Below are positions 18,630 to 28,707 of a stretch of DNA of 64,000 nt, one piece after another. This DNA comes from Novosphingobium taihuense. Its GTDB lineage: Bacteria > Pseudomonadota > Alphaproteobacteria > Sphingomonadales > Sphingomonadaceae. The stretch's first letter is position 1; every line of letters starts with the position of its first letter. The DNA lies in assembly GCF_007830315.1 (NCBI RefSeq), contig NZ_VLKJ01000009.1, positions 91,334 through 155,333 on the forward strand. The letters are read 5' to 3'. A program made the position numbers and the translations under genes. The notes beneath the pieces are model-generated. The model was not told the origin of the DNA and searched no databases. It saw nothing but the letters and a program-made list of their open reading frames with translations.

Positions 18630-20975
18630 TCAGTACTTGAAACCCACACGCACGCCATAAGCTTGCGGCAGGGCATAGCTCGCCGTGGTCGAACTCCACA
18701 CCGGTACGATGGTGGTGGGGATACGGCGATCCTCGACATTGTTCATGAACAGGTTGAGGTAGGCATGGCCCGACGGTTCATCGAACTGCAGGTTGAGGTC
18801 GGTCTTGGTGTAGCCAACGATCCGGCCCTGCACGGCATTGTCAACACTGGCGAAAGTTGCCGTTTGCGCGAAGAAATCCACCGCCGGAGTGATCTTCCAG
18901 CCCGACGCTGTCTCGAATTCGTGTGCATAGCTGAACCGTCCGCTGAAACGCGGTGCAAAAGGCAGGCGGTTGCCCGAGTAATCGGCCACCGCCGGTGCGA
19001 TGGGGACAAAGCCGAGGATCGGTGCGAAGATGTTGTAGAGCGTATCGGCAGAACGCAGATTGTCGGGCGCGTTGGCAAAGCGCAGGAACTTCGTATCCAG
19101 CCACGAGACATAAGCGGTGAAGCGGTCGGCCCGGGTCGGCCGGAACGTCGTTTCCAGCTCCAGCCCGCGAATGCGCGCGCGTGCGGCGTTGGTCGTCACC
19201 GGGATCGGGCCCTGCACCGGATCGACGATGATTGAGGATACCTGCAGGTCCTTGTAGTTCATCTGGAACGCGGTGGCGCCAAGGAACAGGCGGCCGCCCA
19301 TCAGGTTGGCGCGCAGGCCTGCCTCGAAGTTGTCGACAGTCTCCGGGGCATAGCCGCGGAAGCCTGCCGGGTTGGAGCTGGGCTGCAGGCCGCCGCCGCG
19401 ATAGCCGGTCGAAACCGTGGCGTAGGCGAGCAGGTTCTCGGTCACATCGGCGTCTATGCCCAGCTTCCAGCTGACCTTGCTGTACTTCGCGCTCGGGCGG
19501 TTGCGATCGTCGGTATAGGCGATGGTGAAGGTGGGGCAGGTGTCAGGATCGATAGTGGTGCGGGTGAACGACTGACCGGGGCAGACCAGTTGTTGTTCAT
19601 GGCTGGTCACCGTGTCCCAAGTGGAACGGATGCCCGCCACCAGGCGGACGGATGGCACTACCGCGAAAGTCGCCTGCCCGAACAGCGCGCGCGACTTGCT
19701 GCCGACGCCGGCATACGTGTTGACGACGTCGACCGCGTCGATCGTCGAGATCTGGTTGCCGGCCCCGACGACCTTCGCGCCGAAGATGTTGAAGACCAGA
19801 TTGAACGGCGCTGGCGCAGTGTTGCCCGCATGGAGCAGGCGCGTGCCCGAAGGCTGGCGGTCTTCATAGAGGAACGCGCCGCCGACGAGCTTGAGCGGGC
19901 CATTCTGGTAGTTCACGTCGATTTCGTGCGACCAGGTCTTCGTGCGGTGATCGATATATTCCTGCGAGAAGACACCGGTCGATGCGGTCACGCCATCATT
20001 CTTGAGCAGCGAATAACCGGCCAGATAGGTCAGGCTGAGGTTTTCGGTAGCGCTCCACGTCAGCTTCGAACGCAAGTCGTAGCTGGTGATGTCCTGCTTG
20101 TTGCTGGTCACCGTGTCGAGGCCGGGATTGATCGCGTCCGACGGCACGATTGTGACCGGGCCGAACGTACCGGCAACGAGGTCCGCCTGCGGATAGACGT
20201 TGTAATTGCGCAGGAATACTGAAGATACCGTGCCAGTATTGCGGGCGTAGGAGCCCGACAGGCGCCAGCTGAGGGTGGGAGCCGGATCGAAGATCGTCGT
20301 CACGCGCACGGCGGACAGATCGGCCTTGTCAAAGCGGCGTGCGGCGAATTTTGGCCCGTAGCCATCGTTGACCTGATGGAACGCGGCCACGCGCACGCGC
20401 AGCAGGTCGCTTATTGGCAGATCGACGGCGGCCTGCGCGCGAATATCGTTGAAGCGGCCGTATTGCAGGCTGGCGCTGCCGCCGAAATCGCGACCCGGAT
20501 CGGCCGTGTTGATGTTGACCACGCCCGCCGTTGCATTGCGGCCATAGACCGTACCCTGCGGCCCGCGCAGCACTTCGATGGCGCTCAGATCGAACAGCGC
20601 CAGCGAAAGGGCGACGGGCGAGGGATTGTAGATCCCGTCGAACTGCGTGGCGACCGTGGAATAGCCGCTGAAGCCGTTGTTCGAACCGATCCCGCGAATG
20701 GCAAACCCGTTCTGCGAAAGCTTGAGCGTGGGCACCGTGGTCGCGATCTGCTCGCTGGTGGTAAGGCCCTGGCGATCAAGCAGAGACTGCGCCACGACGC
20801 TGACCGCAACCGGCGCCTTGGACAGCCGCTCGCTGCTCTTCTGCGCGGTGACGACGATCTCGGCGGGTGCGGTAGCCGCTTCATCCTCCGGCGTGGCGGA
20901 GCCATCCTGCGCCTGCGCGGAAACGGCGGATGCGGCAAAGGCTGCTGATGCCAGCAGGACCGAACGGATATGCAT
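18630..20975 (-). CDS. TonB-dependent outer-membrane receptor 1
   Basis: A 781-residue TonB-dependent receptor that takes up a specific ligand across the outer membrane with TonB energy. It has an Ala-rich signal peptide ending near AQAQD, a TonB-box-like EIVVTAQK, the plug domain (LRGPQGTVYGRNATAGVVNI) and a long beta-barrel ending in VGFKY with a terminal aromatic. A good ribosome binding site (GAGAGGG) precedes the ATG. It heads an operon with the esterase at 17580. Upstream, at 21091-21135, lie LacI-type palindromes shared with other genes of this locus. The ligand is unknown; the neighbours suggest an acylated saccharide. Confidence 0.95.
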   Translation of the reverse strand: MHIRSVLLASAAFAASAVSAQAQDGSATPEDEAATAPAEIVVTAQKSSERLSKAPVAVSVVAQSLLDRQGLTTSEQIATTVPTLKLSQNGFAIRGIGSNNGFSGYSTVATQFDGIYNPSPVALSLALFDLSAIEVLRGPQGTVYGRNATAGVVNINTADPGRDFGGSASLQYGRFNDIRAQAAVDLPISDLLRVRVAAFHQVNDGYGPKFAARRFDKADLSAVRVTTIFDPAPTLSWRLSGSYARNTGTVSSVFLRNYNVYPQADLVAGTFGPVTIVPSDAINPGLDTVTSNKQDITSYDLRSKLTWSATENLSLTYLAGYSLLKNDGVTASTGVFSQEYIDHRTKTWSHEIDVNYQNGPLKLVGGAFLYEDRQPSGTRLLHAGNTAPAPFNLVFNIFGAKVVGAGNQISTIDAVDVVNTYAGVGSKSRALFGQATFAVVPSVRLVAGIRSTWDTVTSHEQQLVCPGQSFTRTTIDPDTCPTFTIAYTDDRNRPSAKYSKVSWKLGIDADVTENLLAYATVSTGYRGGGLQPSSNPAGFRGYAPETVDNFEAGLRANLMGGRLFLGATAFQMNYKDLQVSSIIVDPVQGPIPVTTNAARARIRGLELETTFRPTRADRFTAYVSWLDTKFLRFANAPDNLRSADTLYNIFAPILGFVPIAPAVADYSGNRLPFAPRFSGRFSYAHEFETASGWKITPAVDFFAQTATFASVDNAVQGRIVGYTKTDLNLQFDEPSGHAYLNLFMNNVEDRRIPTTIVPVWSSTTASYALPQAYGVRVGFKY

Positions 20976-21090
20976 TGGTGTTCCCTCTCTTCCGTGGCCT
21001 TCCGAATGAAAGTGCCACCTGCCTGGTCAGAGGCGACTGTTCCGGCGCCGTCCGATTCGCTGCACCTTTCATCACAAAAGATAGAATTGC

Positions 21091-21135
21091 GCAATCGATT
21101 GCTCTAGCTTAGGAGAGGTGAGTGCAATCGAGTGC
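21091..21135. promoter_or_regulatory. LacI-type operator pair between TonB receptor and GH68 gene
   Basis: GCAATCGATTGC (21091-21102) is a perfect 12-bp palindrome; GCAATCGAGTGC (21124-21135) is a near copy. Both lie between the divergent receptor (20975) and GH68 (21303) genes, so one regulator could control both. The same word occurs before the second receptor and the esterase pair. Confidence 0.7.
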
Positions 21136-21302
21136 TGGCAATGGCGGGAGCGGTTCGCTCGTGATCATGGCCAAGCTTGCTGGCACGTGTCCGTCGTTTC
21201 CTCTGCAAAGGATCCCTGCAGCTGGAACGGGCAATTGGACAGATGTGTTATCGATTACGCGCCGTACTCGGACGTGTGATCCGGCAGGAGGATGAGCGCA
21301 GG

Positions 21303-22493
21303 ATGGCAATCACCGTTTCCGAGACTGGCAAACGTGTTGCCCCGGTCCCCGGCGCTGCGCAGACGACGTGGTCTCTTGCCGACCTTGCCGGACTGATCAT
21401 GTCCGAGGCGAACACCATCCCCGCCTTCCTGCCGATGCCGGATGCCCACATAGCCGGCTTCGATCTGTGGGACATGTGGCCGGTCGAACAGGCGGACGGC
21501 AGCCTGCCGCGCTTCGATGGCGCGGCCTTGTGGATGGTGCTGACGGCTCCCGCCCAACCGGATCCCGATGCCCGCCATGCCATCGCCCGTATTCATCTGG
21601 CCAGCGAGCGCAACGGACAATGGACGTTGCATCAACCGGTGTTTCCCGATGGCTTCACGCCCGGGGATCGCGAATGGTCCGGCTCAGCCGTTCTTGACGA
21701 CGCGCGCGAACGCCTGACGGTCTACTTCACGGCGGCCGGTCGACGCGGTTCGGTGGCGGTCACGCTCGAGCAGCGTCTGTTCGAGGCGCGCTGCCGGTTC
21801 CAAGCGTCCGAAGGCAGCTTCATTCTGTCGGACTGGTCCGCCCCGGTTGAATCGGTGGTGGCAGACGGCGGCGACTACATGGTCGCCAACCAGATCACCG
21901 GTACCGGTGGCGAGATCATCGGCTTTCGCGATCCGGGCTTCTTTCGTGATCCGGCAAGCGGCCGGACATTCCTGTTCCTGACCGGCTCCTGTGCCCGCTC
22001 GTCATCGCGGTGGACCGGCGTTATCGGCGTAGCCGAGGCCGACGGTGCCGCCGCTTCGGGGTGGCGCCTGTTGCCGCCGGTGCTGAGCGCAGCAGGCCTG
22101 AACAACGAGCTCGAGCGACCGCACATGCGGCTTGTCGATGGTCGCTATTACCTGTTCTGGTCGACCCAGCGGAAGGTCTTCGCCGCTTGCGGGCTCTCCG
22201 GGCCGACCGGGCTCTACGGCGCGGTCGCAGAGGGGCCGCTGGGACCTTACACGTTGCTCAACGGCAGCGGACTTGTTGCCGGCAATCCCGAACAGGCCCC
22301 CGCGCAGGAGTACAGCTGGTGGGTGATGGACGATCTGCAGGTCATCGGTTTCGCCGATTTTCCGGGCGTTTCAGATCCTGCAACGATCACCACGGCTGAA
22401 CAGCGCCGCGCAGGGTTTGCAGGATACCCGGCGCCATTCTTCCGCATCACCCTCGATGGCGCAACGTCGCGCGTGTTCCAGATCGGGTTCTAG
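21303..22493 (+). CDS. GH68 fructosyltransferase / invertase-type enzyme
   Basis: Glycoside hydrolase family 68 (levansucrase, inulosucrase or beta-fructofuranosidase) of 396 residues. The catalytic triad can be placed by motif: nucleophile Asp57 in WDMWP, transition-state Asp210 in FRDPG, and acid/base Glu271 in NELERP; EWSGSA is also present. It would split sucrose, transferring fructose to water or to a growing fructan. No signal peptide is seen, so it may act in the cytoplasm or leave by a non-classical route. The ATG at 21303 is preceded by AGGAGG at 21286-21291, and longer starts are possible. Its stop overlaps that of the convergent LacI gene (CTAG). It is divergent from the TonB receptor and shares its operator region. 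Confidence 0.88.
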   Translation: MAITVSETGKRVAPVPGAAQTTWSLADLAGLIMSEANTIPAFLPMPDAHIAGFDLWDMWPVEQADGSLPRFDGAALWMVLTAPAQPDPDARHAIARIHLASERNGQWTLHQPVFPDGFTPGDREWSGSAVLDDARERLTVYFTAAGRRGSVAVTLEQRLFEARCRFQASEGSFILSDWSAPVESVVADGGDYMVANQITGTGGEIIGFRDPGFFRDPASGRTFLFLTGSCARSSSRWTGVIGVAEADGAAASGWRLLPPVLSAAGLNNELERPHMRLVDGRYYLFWSTQRKVFAACGLSGPTGLYGAVAEGPLGPYTLLNGSGLVAGNPEQAPAQEYSWWVMDDLQVIGFADFPGVSDPATITTAEQRRAGFAGYPAPFFRITLDGATSRVFQIGF

Positions 22494-23491
22494 GTAGATC
22501 CGCGCACGATCACGTGCGGCTCGATCTGGCTGGATTGGGTTTCCTCTCCGCCGATCCGCCGCAGCAGCGTCTTCGTCAGGAGCTCTGCCCCGTGGCGCAA
22601 CTGCTGGTCAATCGTGGTCAGCGGGGGACTCATGTGCTCGCCAATCGGCAACCCGTCATAGCCGATCACGCGGACGTCGTCCGGTACCCGTTGCCCCAGA
22701 TCGCGCAGGGCCCGGATCACGCTGATCGCCGTCACGTCCGATCCTGCGACGATCCCGTCAGGCATCTTGGCCAGTTCGCCCAGTTTTTCCCGAACGTCCG
22801 CATAAGCGGCATCGGGTTCGAAATGGGTCGGCAGTTCGAGCAGAGGGGCCATGCCCGCTTCGAGTAGCGCCAGCCGGGCACCATCCACGCGTTCGCCGAA
22901 CTCCGATCCTTCGACCGGGCCGGCGTAGGCAATCCGTCGGCAGCCCCGCTCGATCAGGTGCATCGCAGCCAGCCTGCCACCAAGGCGATTGTCGGAACCG
23001 ATCGAGCAATGGTGCTGCCCCGGCGAATGACCGCCCCAGACCACCATGGGTTCGTAGCGGCGCGAAACCGTCTCGATGACGTGGAACTGGTCCGACTGGC
23101 CGACGACGACGATGCCGTCGACGCGCCCGCTGCCGATGAAGCGGTCCATCCAGCGGTCGTTGCGCGGCAGCACGCGCGACAGCAGCATGTCGTAGCCGTG
23201 TTCGGCAAAGGCATCGGCCAGAAAGCCGGTCATCGTGTTGAAGAACGGGTCCGACAGGTGCTGCAGCGCTTCGTGCCCCAACGGGACCAGCACGCCGATG
23301 GTCATCGTTCGCTGCGTGCGCAGATTGCGGGCGGCGATGTTCGGCTGATATCCCAGCTTTTCGGCCAAGGCGGCAATACGTTTGCGCGTATCGTCGCTCA
23401 CGCGCCCGGAACCGGTAAGCGCCCGCGATGCAGTGGCCGTGGATACACCCGCGAGTTCGGCAAATTCCTTGAGATTCTTGACGCTGACCAT
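22490..23491 (-). CDS. LacI-family transcriptional regulator
   Basis: A 333-residue LacI/PurR-type repressor. It starts with the DNA-binding helix-turn-helix and hinge (FAELAGVSTATASRALTGSG, about residues 8-27, then GYQPN), followed by a periplasmic-binding-protein-like sensor domain (IGVLVPLGHEALQHLSDPFF and DVRVIGYDGLPIGEHM). The start at 23491 gives the standard MVSVKNLKEFA beginning; the longer frame to 23542 is rejected. The palindromes with core GCAATCGATT upstream of four nearby transcription units are its probable operators. A GTTTGCAAAC palindrome at 23531-23540 lies before its own gene. The effector is probably a sugar released by the pathway. Confidence 0.93.
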   Translation of the reverse strand: MVSVKNLKEFAELAGVSTATASRALTGSGRVSDDTRKRIAALAEKLGYQPNIAARNLRTQRTMTIGVLVPLGHEALQHLSDPFFNTMTGFLADAFAEHGYDMLLSRVLPRNDRWMDRFIGSGRVDGIVVVGQSDQFHVIETVSRRYEPMVVWGGHSPGQHHCSIGSDNRLGGRLAAMHLIERGCRRIAYAGPVEGSEFGERVDGARLALLEAGMAPLLELPTHFEPDAAYADVREKLGELAKMPDGIVAGSDVTAISVIRALRDLGQRVPDDVRVIGYDGLPIGEHMSPPLTTIDQQLRHGAELLTKTLLRRIGGEETQSSQIEPHVIVRGST

Positions 23492-23582
23492 GCTCTCAAC
23501 AATTACTTCGGCCTGACGCGCTTGGTACGCGTTTGCAAACACCTACACTCAGCGCTGCCGGTGGCAAACTGCAAGCGCGTAA

Positions 23583-25250
23583 TCATCCGATGGCTGCTCG
23601 CTCTGCGGCATCGACTTCGCGGACCATGACCGGTCGATCGGCCAACTGCAGCGAGGCCAGGTCATCACCTGAAACCGCGCGCCACGTCGGAAGGTCCTTG
23701 GCCTCGGGCATGCCATCGGCGGCAAATGCCAGCAGCGACCTGACCATGCTGGCTGAAAGTACCAGCGCGTCCCAGCCTCCACCAGTCATCGAAGCACAAG
23801 TCTGGGCGTTGCCGAACCAGAACGGGATGTCGAGGCAATGAAATGCCATCGGTCGCCCCTCCAGAACTGGCGATTGCCACGTAAACCAGAACAGCCACGT
23901 CGGCGCGGAGCCGGCTTGCAGTCGGCGCCGCGCCTGATCGATCACTGCCTGACGGATCGGCGCCGTAGCCATGCGTGACCATAGTGCGAAGGGCTTGTCC
24001 TCCGGCCCTGGGGCACGAAACGCAGCGATTGCGGTCTCCGCTTTGCCGGGCACGAACCGCTCAACCCTGCGCCGCAATTCCTCGTCGGTCATAGCGAAGG
24101 CGGCTGGATTGTTGATCCCGGTTACGAACTCGTTGAGCGTGGAGCCGATGATCAGCGGTACCTGCGGGTCGCTGGCGACATGGCCGGGATGTCGGGGATC
24201 GGCCAGCAAGGTCTTTCCGTCGAGCTTGGGCGCGAAGTTGAGCATGTCCCGGATCCGTCGCACATCGACGAATCCGTCGAATGACGGGTTGATCCGAGCC
24301 ATTACCCGCTCTGCCGCCGTGCGCAGCCGGGCATAGGGTAGTGCCTGCAAGGATGGCAGGTCCCCCCGGCCAATGCCGAGGTCCTCTAGCACCAGAGCCG
24401 AGAGCCCTCGCGCTTTTTCAGGCGAGTTGAACATCGCAAAGGAGCCGCTCATTACCATCGCGCGATGATAAAGCCCCTTCGCCTCCGGCATCGCCATCAG
24501 CGCGTTCACTTTCGCTCCGCCGCCTGACTGGCCGAAGATCGTTACGCGCGACGGGTCTCCGCCAAACCCGGCGATGTTGTCGCGTACCCAGCGCAAAGCT
24601 GCAACGATGTCGAGCATTCCGAGATTGGCCGATTCGGCATATTCCTCTCCCCATTCGGACAGGTCGAGGAAGCCGAGAAGGTTGAGCCGGTGGTTGAGCG
24701 TAACCACCACGGTCTCGCCGGTGGCGGCGAGGTTTGCGCCATCAAAGGCGGGAATGTCATGACCCGACCCGGCGGCAAAACCACCGCCGTGCAGCCAGAC
24801 CAGTACCGGACGCCGCTCTTCGTCGAGCGACTGCGTCCAGACGTTGAGGCGGAGGCAGTCCTCGTCCTCCACCGCATCGTTCCAGCGGAAGATGAACGCT
24901 TCCTCATCATGGAAGCGCCCAGTGCCCTTGTCCTGTGGAGCGATCGGGCCATAGTTCAGGCACGAGCGTACCTCTGTCCAGGGCTGGGGCGGGCGCGGTG
25001 GGCGGAACCGGTTGGCCCCACCCGTCGGTGCGCCATAGGGCACGCCCTTAAACATGGTCACGCCGCCCTGCCGGTAGCCCCGGACCGGCCCGGCTGTGGT
25101 CCTTGCCGTGGTCCGCACCCTGGCCGTGTCGATCGAGAAGCGATTTTCCGAAGGCAACGCTGCATTCTCCTGCGCAGACACCGTCGCCGGTTTTGCCAAG
25201 CCGACCGCGCCGGCCACCGATGCCGCACGGATGAGATCGCGCCTTTGCAT
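23583..25250 (-). CDS. Type-B carboxylesterase
   Basis: Carboxylesterase/lipase of the type-B family, 555 residues, the usual length. It has a Tat-like export signal (RRDLIRAASVAGAVGL), the EDCLRLNVWTQ signature, the oxyanion loop LHGGGFAAGSG and the nucleophile elbow FGQSGGG. A catalytic His is probable in FHCLDIPFWFGN. GGGGAA precedes the ATG. It lies 68 bases behind TonB receptor 2 and is probably in its operon, copying the receptor-esterase pairing seen at 17580-20975. A substrate with several acyl groups would explain several different esterases in one locus. Confidence 0.92.
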   Translation of the reverse strand: MQRRDLIRAASVAGAVGLAKPATVSAQENAALPSENRFSIDTARVRTTARTTAGPVRGYRQGGVTMFKGVPYGAPTGGANRFRPPRPPQPWTEVRSCLNYGPIAPQDKGTGRFHDEEAFIFRWNDAVEDEDCLRLNVWTQSLDEERRPVLVWLHGGGFAAGSGHDIPAFDGANLAATGETVVVTLNHRLNLLGFLDLSEWGEEYAESANLGMLDIVAALRWVRDNIAGFGGDPSRVTIFGQSGGGAKVNALMAMPEAKGLYHRAMVMSGSFAMFNSPEKARGLSALVLEDLGIGRGDLPSLQALPYARLRTAAERVMARINPSFDGFVDVRRIRDMLNFAPKLDGKTLLADPRHPGHVASDPQVPLIIGSTLNEFVTGINNPAAFAMTDEELRRRVERFVPGKAETAIAAFRAPGPEDKPFALWSRMATAPIRQAVIDQARRRLQAGSAPTWLFWFTWQSPVLEGRPMAFHCLDIPFWFGNAQTCASMTGGGWDALVLSASMVRSLLAFAADGMPEAKDLPTWRAVSGDDLASLQLADRPVMVREVDAAERAAIG

Positions 25251-25318
25251 GGCTCAGTTCCCCAAGCTTCCCGGCGACACCTGTGGGGGGAGGGGGGCAG
25301 GCATCGCCGGGCGCCGCT

Positions 25319-27484
25319 TCAATTGGTGTTGAGGCGGAAAGTCACGCCGATCGTGCGCGGGCGAGGCCCTGCCAGCAGCGTCGGGCCGTTGGCGGAGGTC
25401 GGTCCGCGAAGGTCGGACAGGTTGTCGCCGAACAGGCGCACTTCGTAGCGATCAAACCGTACCCCGATACTCGCCTGATAAAGCTCGTAAGGGTTGATCT
25501 CGTTCACAGTGGCATCGCCCAGTCGCGAGCGGCCGATGAACGTGGCCGAGCTGGTCGCGAACAGCGTGGCATTGCCGATCGGTTGTTCATAGCTCGCGTC
25601 GAGACGGAAGTTGTGCGTCGGCGTGTTGAGAAGGCGCAGGCCGTTCGAGATGCGCGGGTCTGCGCCGGCAAAGGCTGGGCGGACGCGGGTAAACTTGGAA
25701 TCGTTGATGTTGCCGATGGCATTAAGGGTGAAGCCCTTGAGCGGGGTCCTCCAAGTCAGCTCCATGTCGATCCCCTGCGCCTTGCCGTCGCCCAGGTTGG
25801 CAAAGGCGGCAAGGCCGATCGAGGTGTTGAAGGCGCTCTGGATGTTCGTGTACTTGATGTCGTAGAGGCTGACGGCCACGCGCAGGTCGCCGTCGAGGAC
25901 CGATCCCTTCATCCCCACTTCGAGGTTCCGCAACTTGTCCGGCGTCAGCGAGATGCCGCTCGGCACGCCATCGGCAATAACCGCGTCTGCCTGTGCCTGG
26001 GACTGCAGGATGCCGCTGCGGAAACCTGTACCGGCATTGAAGAATACCATCCAGTTGGGGCTGGGGTTGATCGCAAGGTTGGCACGCCACGTGAGCGCAT
26101 CAGGTCTGGCCTTGCTCTGTACGCGGACGCCATTCGAGATCGAGTCAGCCTCGCGCCGGTCCTTGAAGTAGCGCAGGCCGACCAGCGGGACGACCTTGCC
26201 ATCGAACAACTCGTAGCTCGCTTCGGAGAAGATCGCCGCGTTCTCGGTCTTGGTGATGGTCTGGCCGTTCAGGCCGAACGCCGGGAAGGTCAGGCTGAAG
26301 GTGTAGAGGCTGCGGGCGTTCTGGTAGAACACGCCGGCCACCCCCTTGAACGGCCCGCCATCGTTTGTTGCAAGACGCAGCTCGTTGACGAAATTGCGGG
26401 CATCACCACCATTTATCAGGACGCCCGTACCCAGCGGTGCGCCAAGGTTGAGGCCGACCTGAAATCCGCCCGGCAGGGACTTCTGATAGGACGTCGCGTT
26501 GGTCAGCGTCACCCCGCCGAATTCCCGTTCGATGGTGTTCGAAGCGTACCATGCACGGCGCTTGTCAAAGCCCACGACATCGCCTTGGAACGCCGCAAAC
26601 GGCGGATCGAGCGAGTTGATGACATTGAGATACTTCTGGTCGGTGGCGAAGTACCAGAAGCGCGTGCGGACCGAGGTCAGCTCGTCCGGCTTCCACAGAA
26701 GCACGGCCTGGATGTCCTTCGAGGTAACGTGGTTGGCGTCCTTCTCGCGCGGGGTGCCCGTGGGCGCGCCCGAATAGATGTCAGCCACACCCGCGCGGCG
26801 GTCGTATCCACCGCTCACGCGCAGGCCAAGCTTGCCCGGCACCAAGGGCAGGGAGATTGCCGCTGCACCGCGATAGTTGGGATCGCTGGCCTCGGCTGAC
26901 TTGGAAAGCTCGAGTTCGCCTGCGTAGGTAACCTGATCGAGGTCCGGGTTCTTGGTGTGGTAGATGATCGTGCCAGCCGATGAGCCGAGGCCGTATAGCG
27001 TGCCCTGCGGCCCGCGCAGCACTTCCACCCGGTCGATATCGAAATATTGCACCGGCGGCGCGGCCTGGTTGTTGGGCACGCCGAACGGGGTATCGTCGAG
27101 ATAGTATCCGATCAGGCCATCGCCGATCGGGCCGCCCGCGCCGGAACCCCGGAACGAGAAGATGCGATAGCCCGCGCCAATCTCCTGCGCCTGCGATGCG
27201 CCGGGGATCAGCTGGATCAGATCAGCCCCGTCGCGCACGTTGCGCTGCTTGAGCACGTCGCCGTTGAAGGCCTGGATCGCGAGCGGCACCTTGTCGAGAC
27301 GAACCGAGCCAGACTTGAGCGCGGTAACCACGATTTCGCCCGGGTCGGCAGGTTCGCTGGCCCCATCGTCCGATGCATCCTGCGGCGCGTTCTGAGCAAG
27401 GGCCGGGGCTGACATCACCAGGCTGAGCGCTGCTGAGGCGATCAGGGCGTCGTGCAGAACTGCCATCTTTCGATAAATTTTCAT
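25319..27484 (-). CDS. TonB-dependent outer-membrane receptor 2
   Basis: TonB-dependent receptor of 721 residues. It has a signal peptide (ALSLVMSAPALAQ), a TonB-box-like EIVVTALK, the plug (LRGPQGTLYGLGSSAGTIIY) and a beta-barrel ending IGVTFRLNTN. GGGAGG seven bases before the ATG makes the start secure. A LacI-type operator lies 32 bases upstream of the start codon. It heads an operon with the type-B carboxylesterase. It is only distantly similar to receptor 1 by eye, so the two probably bind different forms of the substrate. Confidence 0.95.
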   Translation of the reverse strand: MKIYRKMAVLHDALIASAALSLVMSAPALAQNAPQDASDDGASEPADPGEIVVTALKSGSVRLDKVPLAIQAFNGDVLKQRNVRDGADLIQLIPGASQAQEIGAGYRIFSFRGSGAGGPIGDGLIGYYLDDTPFGVPNNQAAPPVQYFDIDRVEVLRGPQGTLYGLGSSAGTIIYHTKNPDLDQVTYAGELELSKSAEASDPNYRGAAAISLPLVPGKLGLRVSGGYDRRAGVADIYSGAPTGTPREKDANHVTSKDIQAVLLWKPDELTSVRTRFWYFATDQKYLNVINSLDPPFAAFQGDVVGFDKRRAWYASNTIEREFGGVTLTNATSYQKSLPGGFQVGLNLGAPLGTGVLINGGDARNFVNELRLATNDGGPFKGVAGVFYQNARSLYTFSLTFPAFGLNGQTITKTENAAIFSEASYELFDGKVVPLVGLRYFKDRREADSISNGVRVQSKARPDALTWRANLAINPSPNWMVFFNAGTGFRSGILQSQAQADAVIADGVPSGISLTPDKLRNLEVGMKGSVLDGDLRVAVSLYDIKYTNIQSAFNTSIGLAAFANLGDGKAQGIDMELTWRTPLKGFTLNAIGNINDSKFTRVRPAFAGADPRISNGLRLLNTPTHNFRLDASYEQPIGNATLFATSSATFIGRSRLGDATVNEINPYELYQASIGVRFDRYEVRLFGDNLSDLRGPTSANGPTLLAGPRPRTIGVTFRLNTN

Positions 27485-27515
27485 GCTAGTCCTCCCATTG
27501 TCGATTTTTGAGTGA

Positions 27516-27529
27516 GCAATCGATTACGC
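27516..27529. promoter_or_regulatory. LacI-type operator before TonB receptor 2
   Basis: GCAATCGATTACGC matches the palindromes at 21091 and 28742 and lies 32 bases before the receptor start codon, a typical place for a repressor site. Confidence 0.7.
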
Positions 27530-27579
27530 GATTGTCGGCAAAACGGTGGCGAGACTACCTGCCTCATGGTTCGTAACGG

Positions 27580-28662
27580 TCAGACAGTCGGCCGGTTGGC
27601 GAAAGCAGCGCTCAGGGTACGCTTCCAAGCAGCAGTGAAGGCCTGCGAGGCCCCAGCCTCGGGCACCACGAAATCGAAGCCGTGGAAGGCGCCGGGTGTG
27701 ACCAGGAGCTCGGTCGGTACCCCGGCCTGTACCAGTCGCCCGGCAAAGGCGATATCCTCATTCACGAAGAGATCAATCGACCCCACGCCGATGAAGGTGC
27801 GCGGCAATCCTGCGAGATCGGCGGCCCGCGCTGGAACGCTTCCTGCAGGAATGTCGGGGCGACCGGCAGGCTGGCCAAGCAGGCTGCTCCAGCCGACTGC
27901 GTTGCCAGCCTCGTTCCAGCCGATCGAGCCAATGAACGGCGGCACTCGTCGGGTCGAGCCGGTCCGGTCGTCCAGCATGGGATAGATCAGGATCTGGCAG
28001 CACAGCGGCACGCTGCGCCGGTCCCGCGCCGCCAGCGCAACCATTGCCGCCAAACCGCCGCCTGCGCTTTCGCCCTTCACAGCTATTCGCGTGCGATCGA
28101 CGCCCAGTTCAGCGGCATTGTCATGGAGCCATACGAGCGCAGCATGACAGTCTTCGAGCGGCCCCGGAAAGCGGGCCTCCGGGGCAAGTCGGTAGTCGAC
28201 CTCGACCACGACGCAGTCCAACTCCTCGGAAAGTCGCTGCGATGCCGGGATCGTATCTTCCATCCGTCCGACAATGAAGCCACCGCCGTGAATGTGCAGG
28301 ACGGCTGGACGCGAGGCCGCCTTTCGCCCGCTCCCGATCACCGCTACTTTGACCGGCGGGTGGCCCGGCGCGCCCGGAATCGACCGGATCTGGACTGGCG
28401 GAGCGGGTGCTGGCAGCACGGCGGGCGCAGGCGGGGCGGCCTTGCGCATTGCCACGATCGCTGCATGATCGAGCGGATCGGGCAGCGGGCGTGAAAGAAT
28501 CAGCCTTGCCCCTTCGCGCAGTTCGGGATCGAGCAGTGACATCGGGTCGACGCTGGCCTTGGCGCGCGCTGCTGGTGCCAGCCCTGAACGTGCCTGCAAC
28601 AGGCTTGGCATGGCTGCTGATACGAGGGCCGCTGTTGCGAACGTCCTGCGGGTGAAGCTCAC
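27580..28662 (-). CDS. Alpha/beta hydrolase, hormone-sensitive-lipase type
   Basis: An exported esterase of about 360 residues from a GTG start at 28662 with GGGAG upstream. The N-terminus is a Tat-type signal (FTRRTFATAALVSAAMPSLLQA). Catalytic features are HIHGGGF (oxyanion), the nucleophile elbow GESAGGGLAAM, Asp in GVGSIDLFVNED and His in GAFHGFDF. It is divergent from the hydrolase at 28809 across a region with two LacI-type sites. It is the third secreted esterase of the locus and probably removes acyl chains from the imported compound. Confidence 0.88.
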   Translation of the reverse strand: MSFTRRTFATAALVSAAMPSLLQARSGLAPAARAKASVDPMSLLDPELREGARLILSRPLPDPLDHAAIVAMRKAAPPAPAVLPAPAPPVQIRSIPGAPGHPPVKVAVIGSGRKAASRPAVLHIHGGGFIVGRMEDTIPASQRLSEELDCVVVEVDYRLAPEARFPGPLEDCHAALVWLHDNAAELGVDRTRIAVKGESAGGGLAAMVALAARDRRSVPLCCQILIYPMLDDRTGSTRRVPPFIGSIGWNEAGNAVGWSSLLGQPAGRPDIPAGSVPARAADLAGLPRTFIGVGSIDLFVNEDIAFAGRLVQAGVPTELLVTPGAFHGFDFVVPEAGASQAFTAAWKRTLSAAFANRPTV

Positions 28663-28707
28663 GTCTGATGTCTCCCAGCCATGCTCTCTGATGGAGTCTT
28701 GGCATTT

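Noticed and set aside
25283..26899. 538-codon plus-strand frame over TonB receptor 2
   Set aside because: Antisense shadow of a receptor with signal peptide, plug and barrel.
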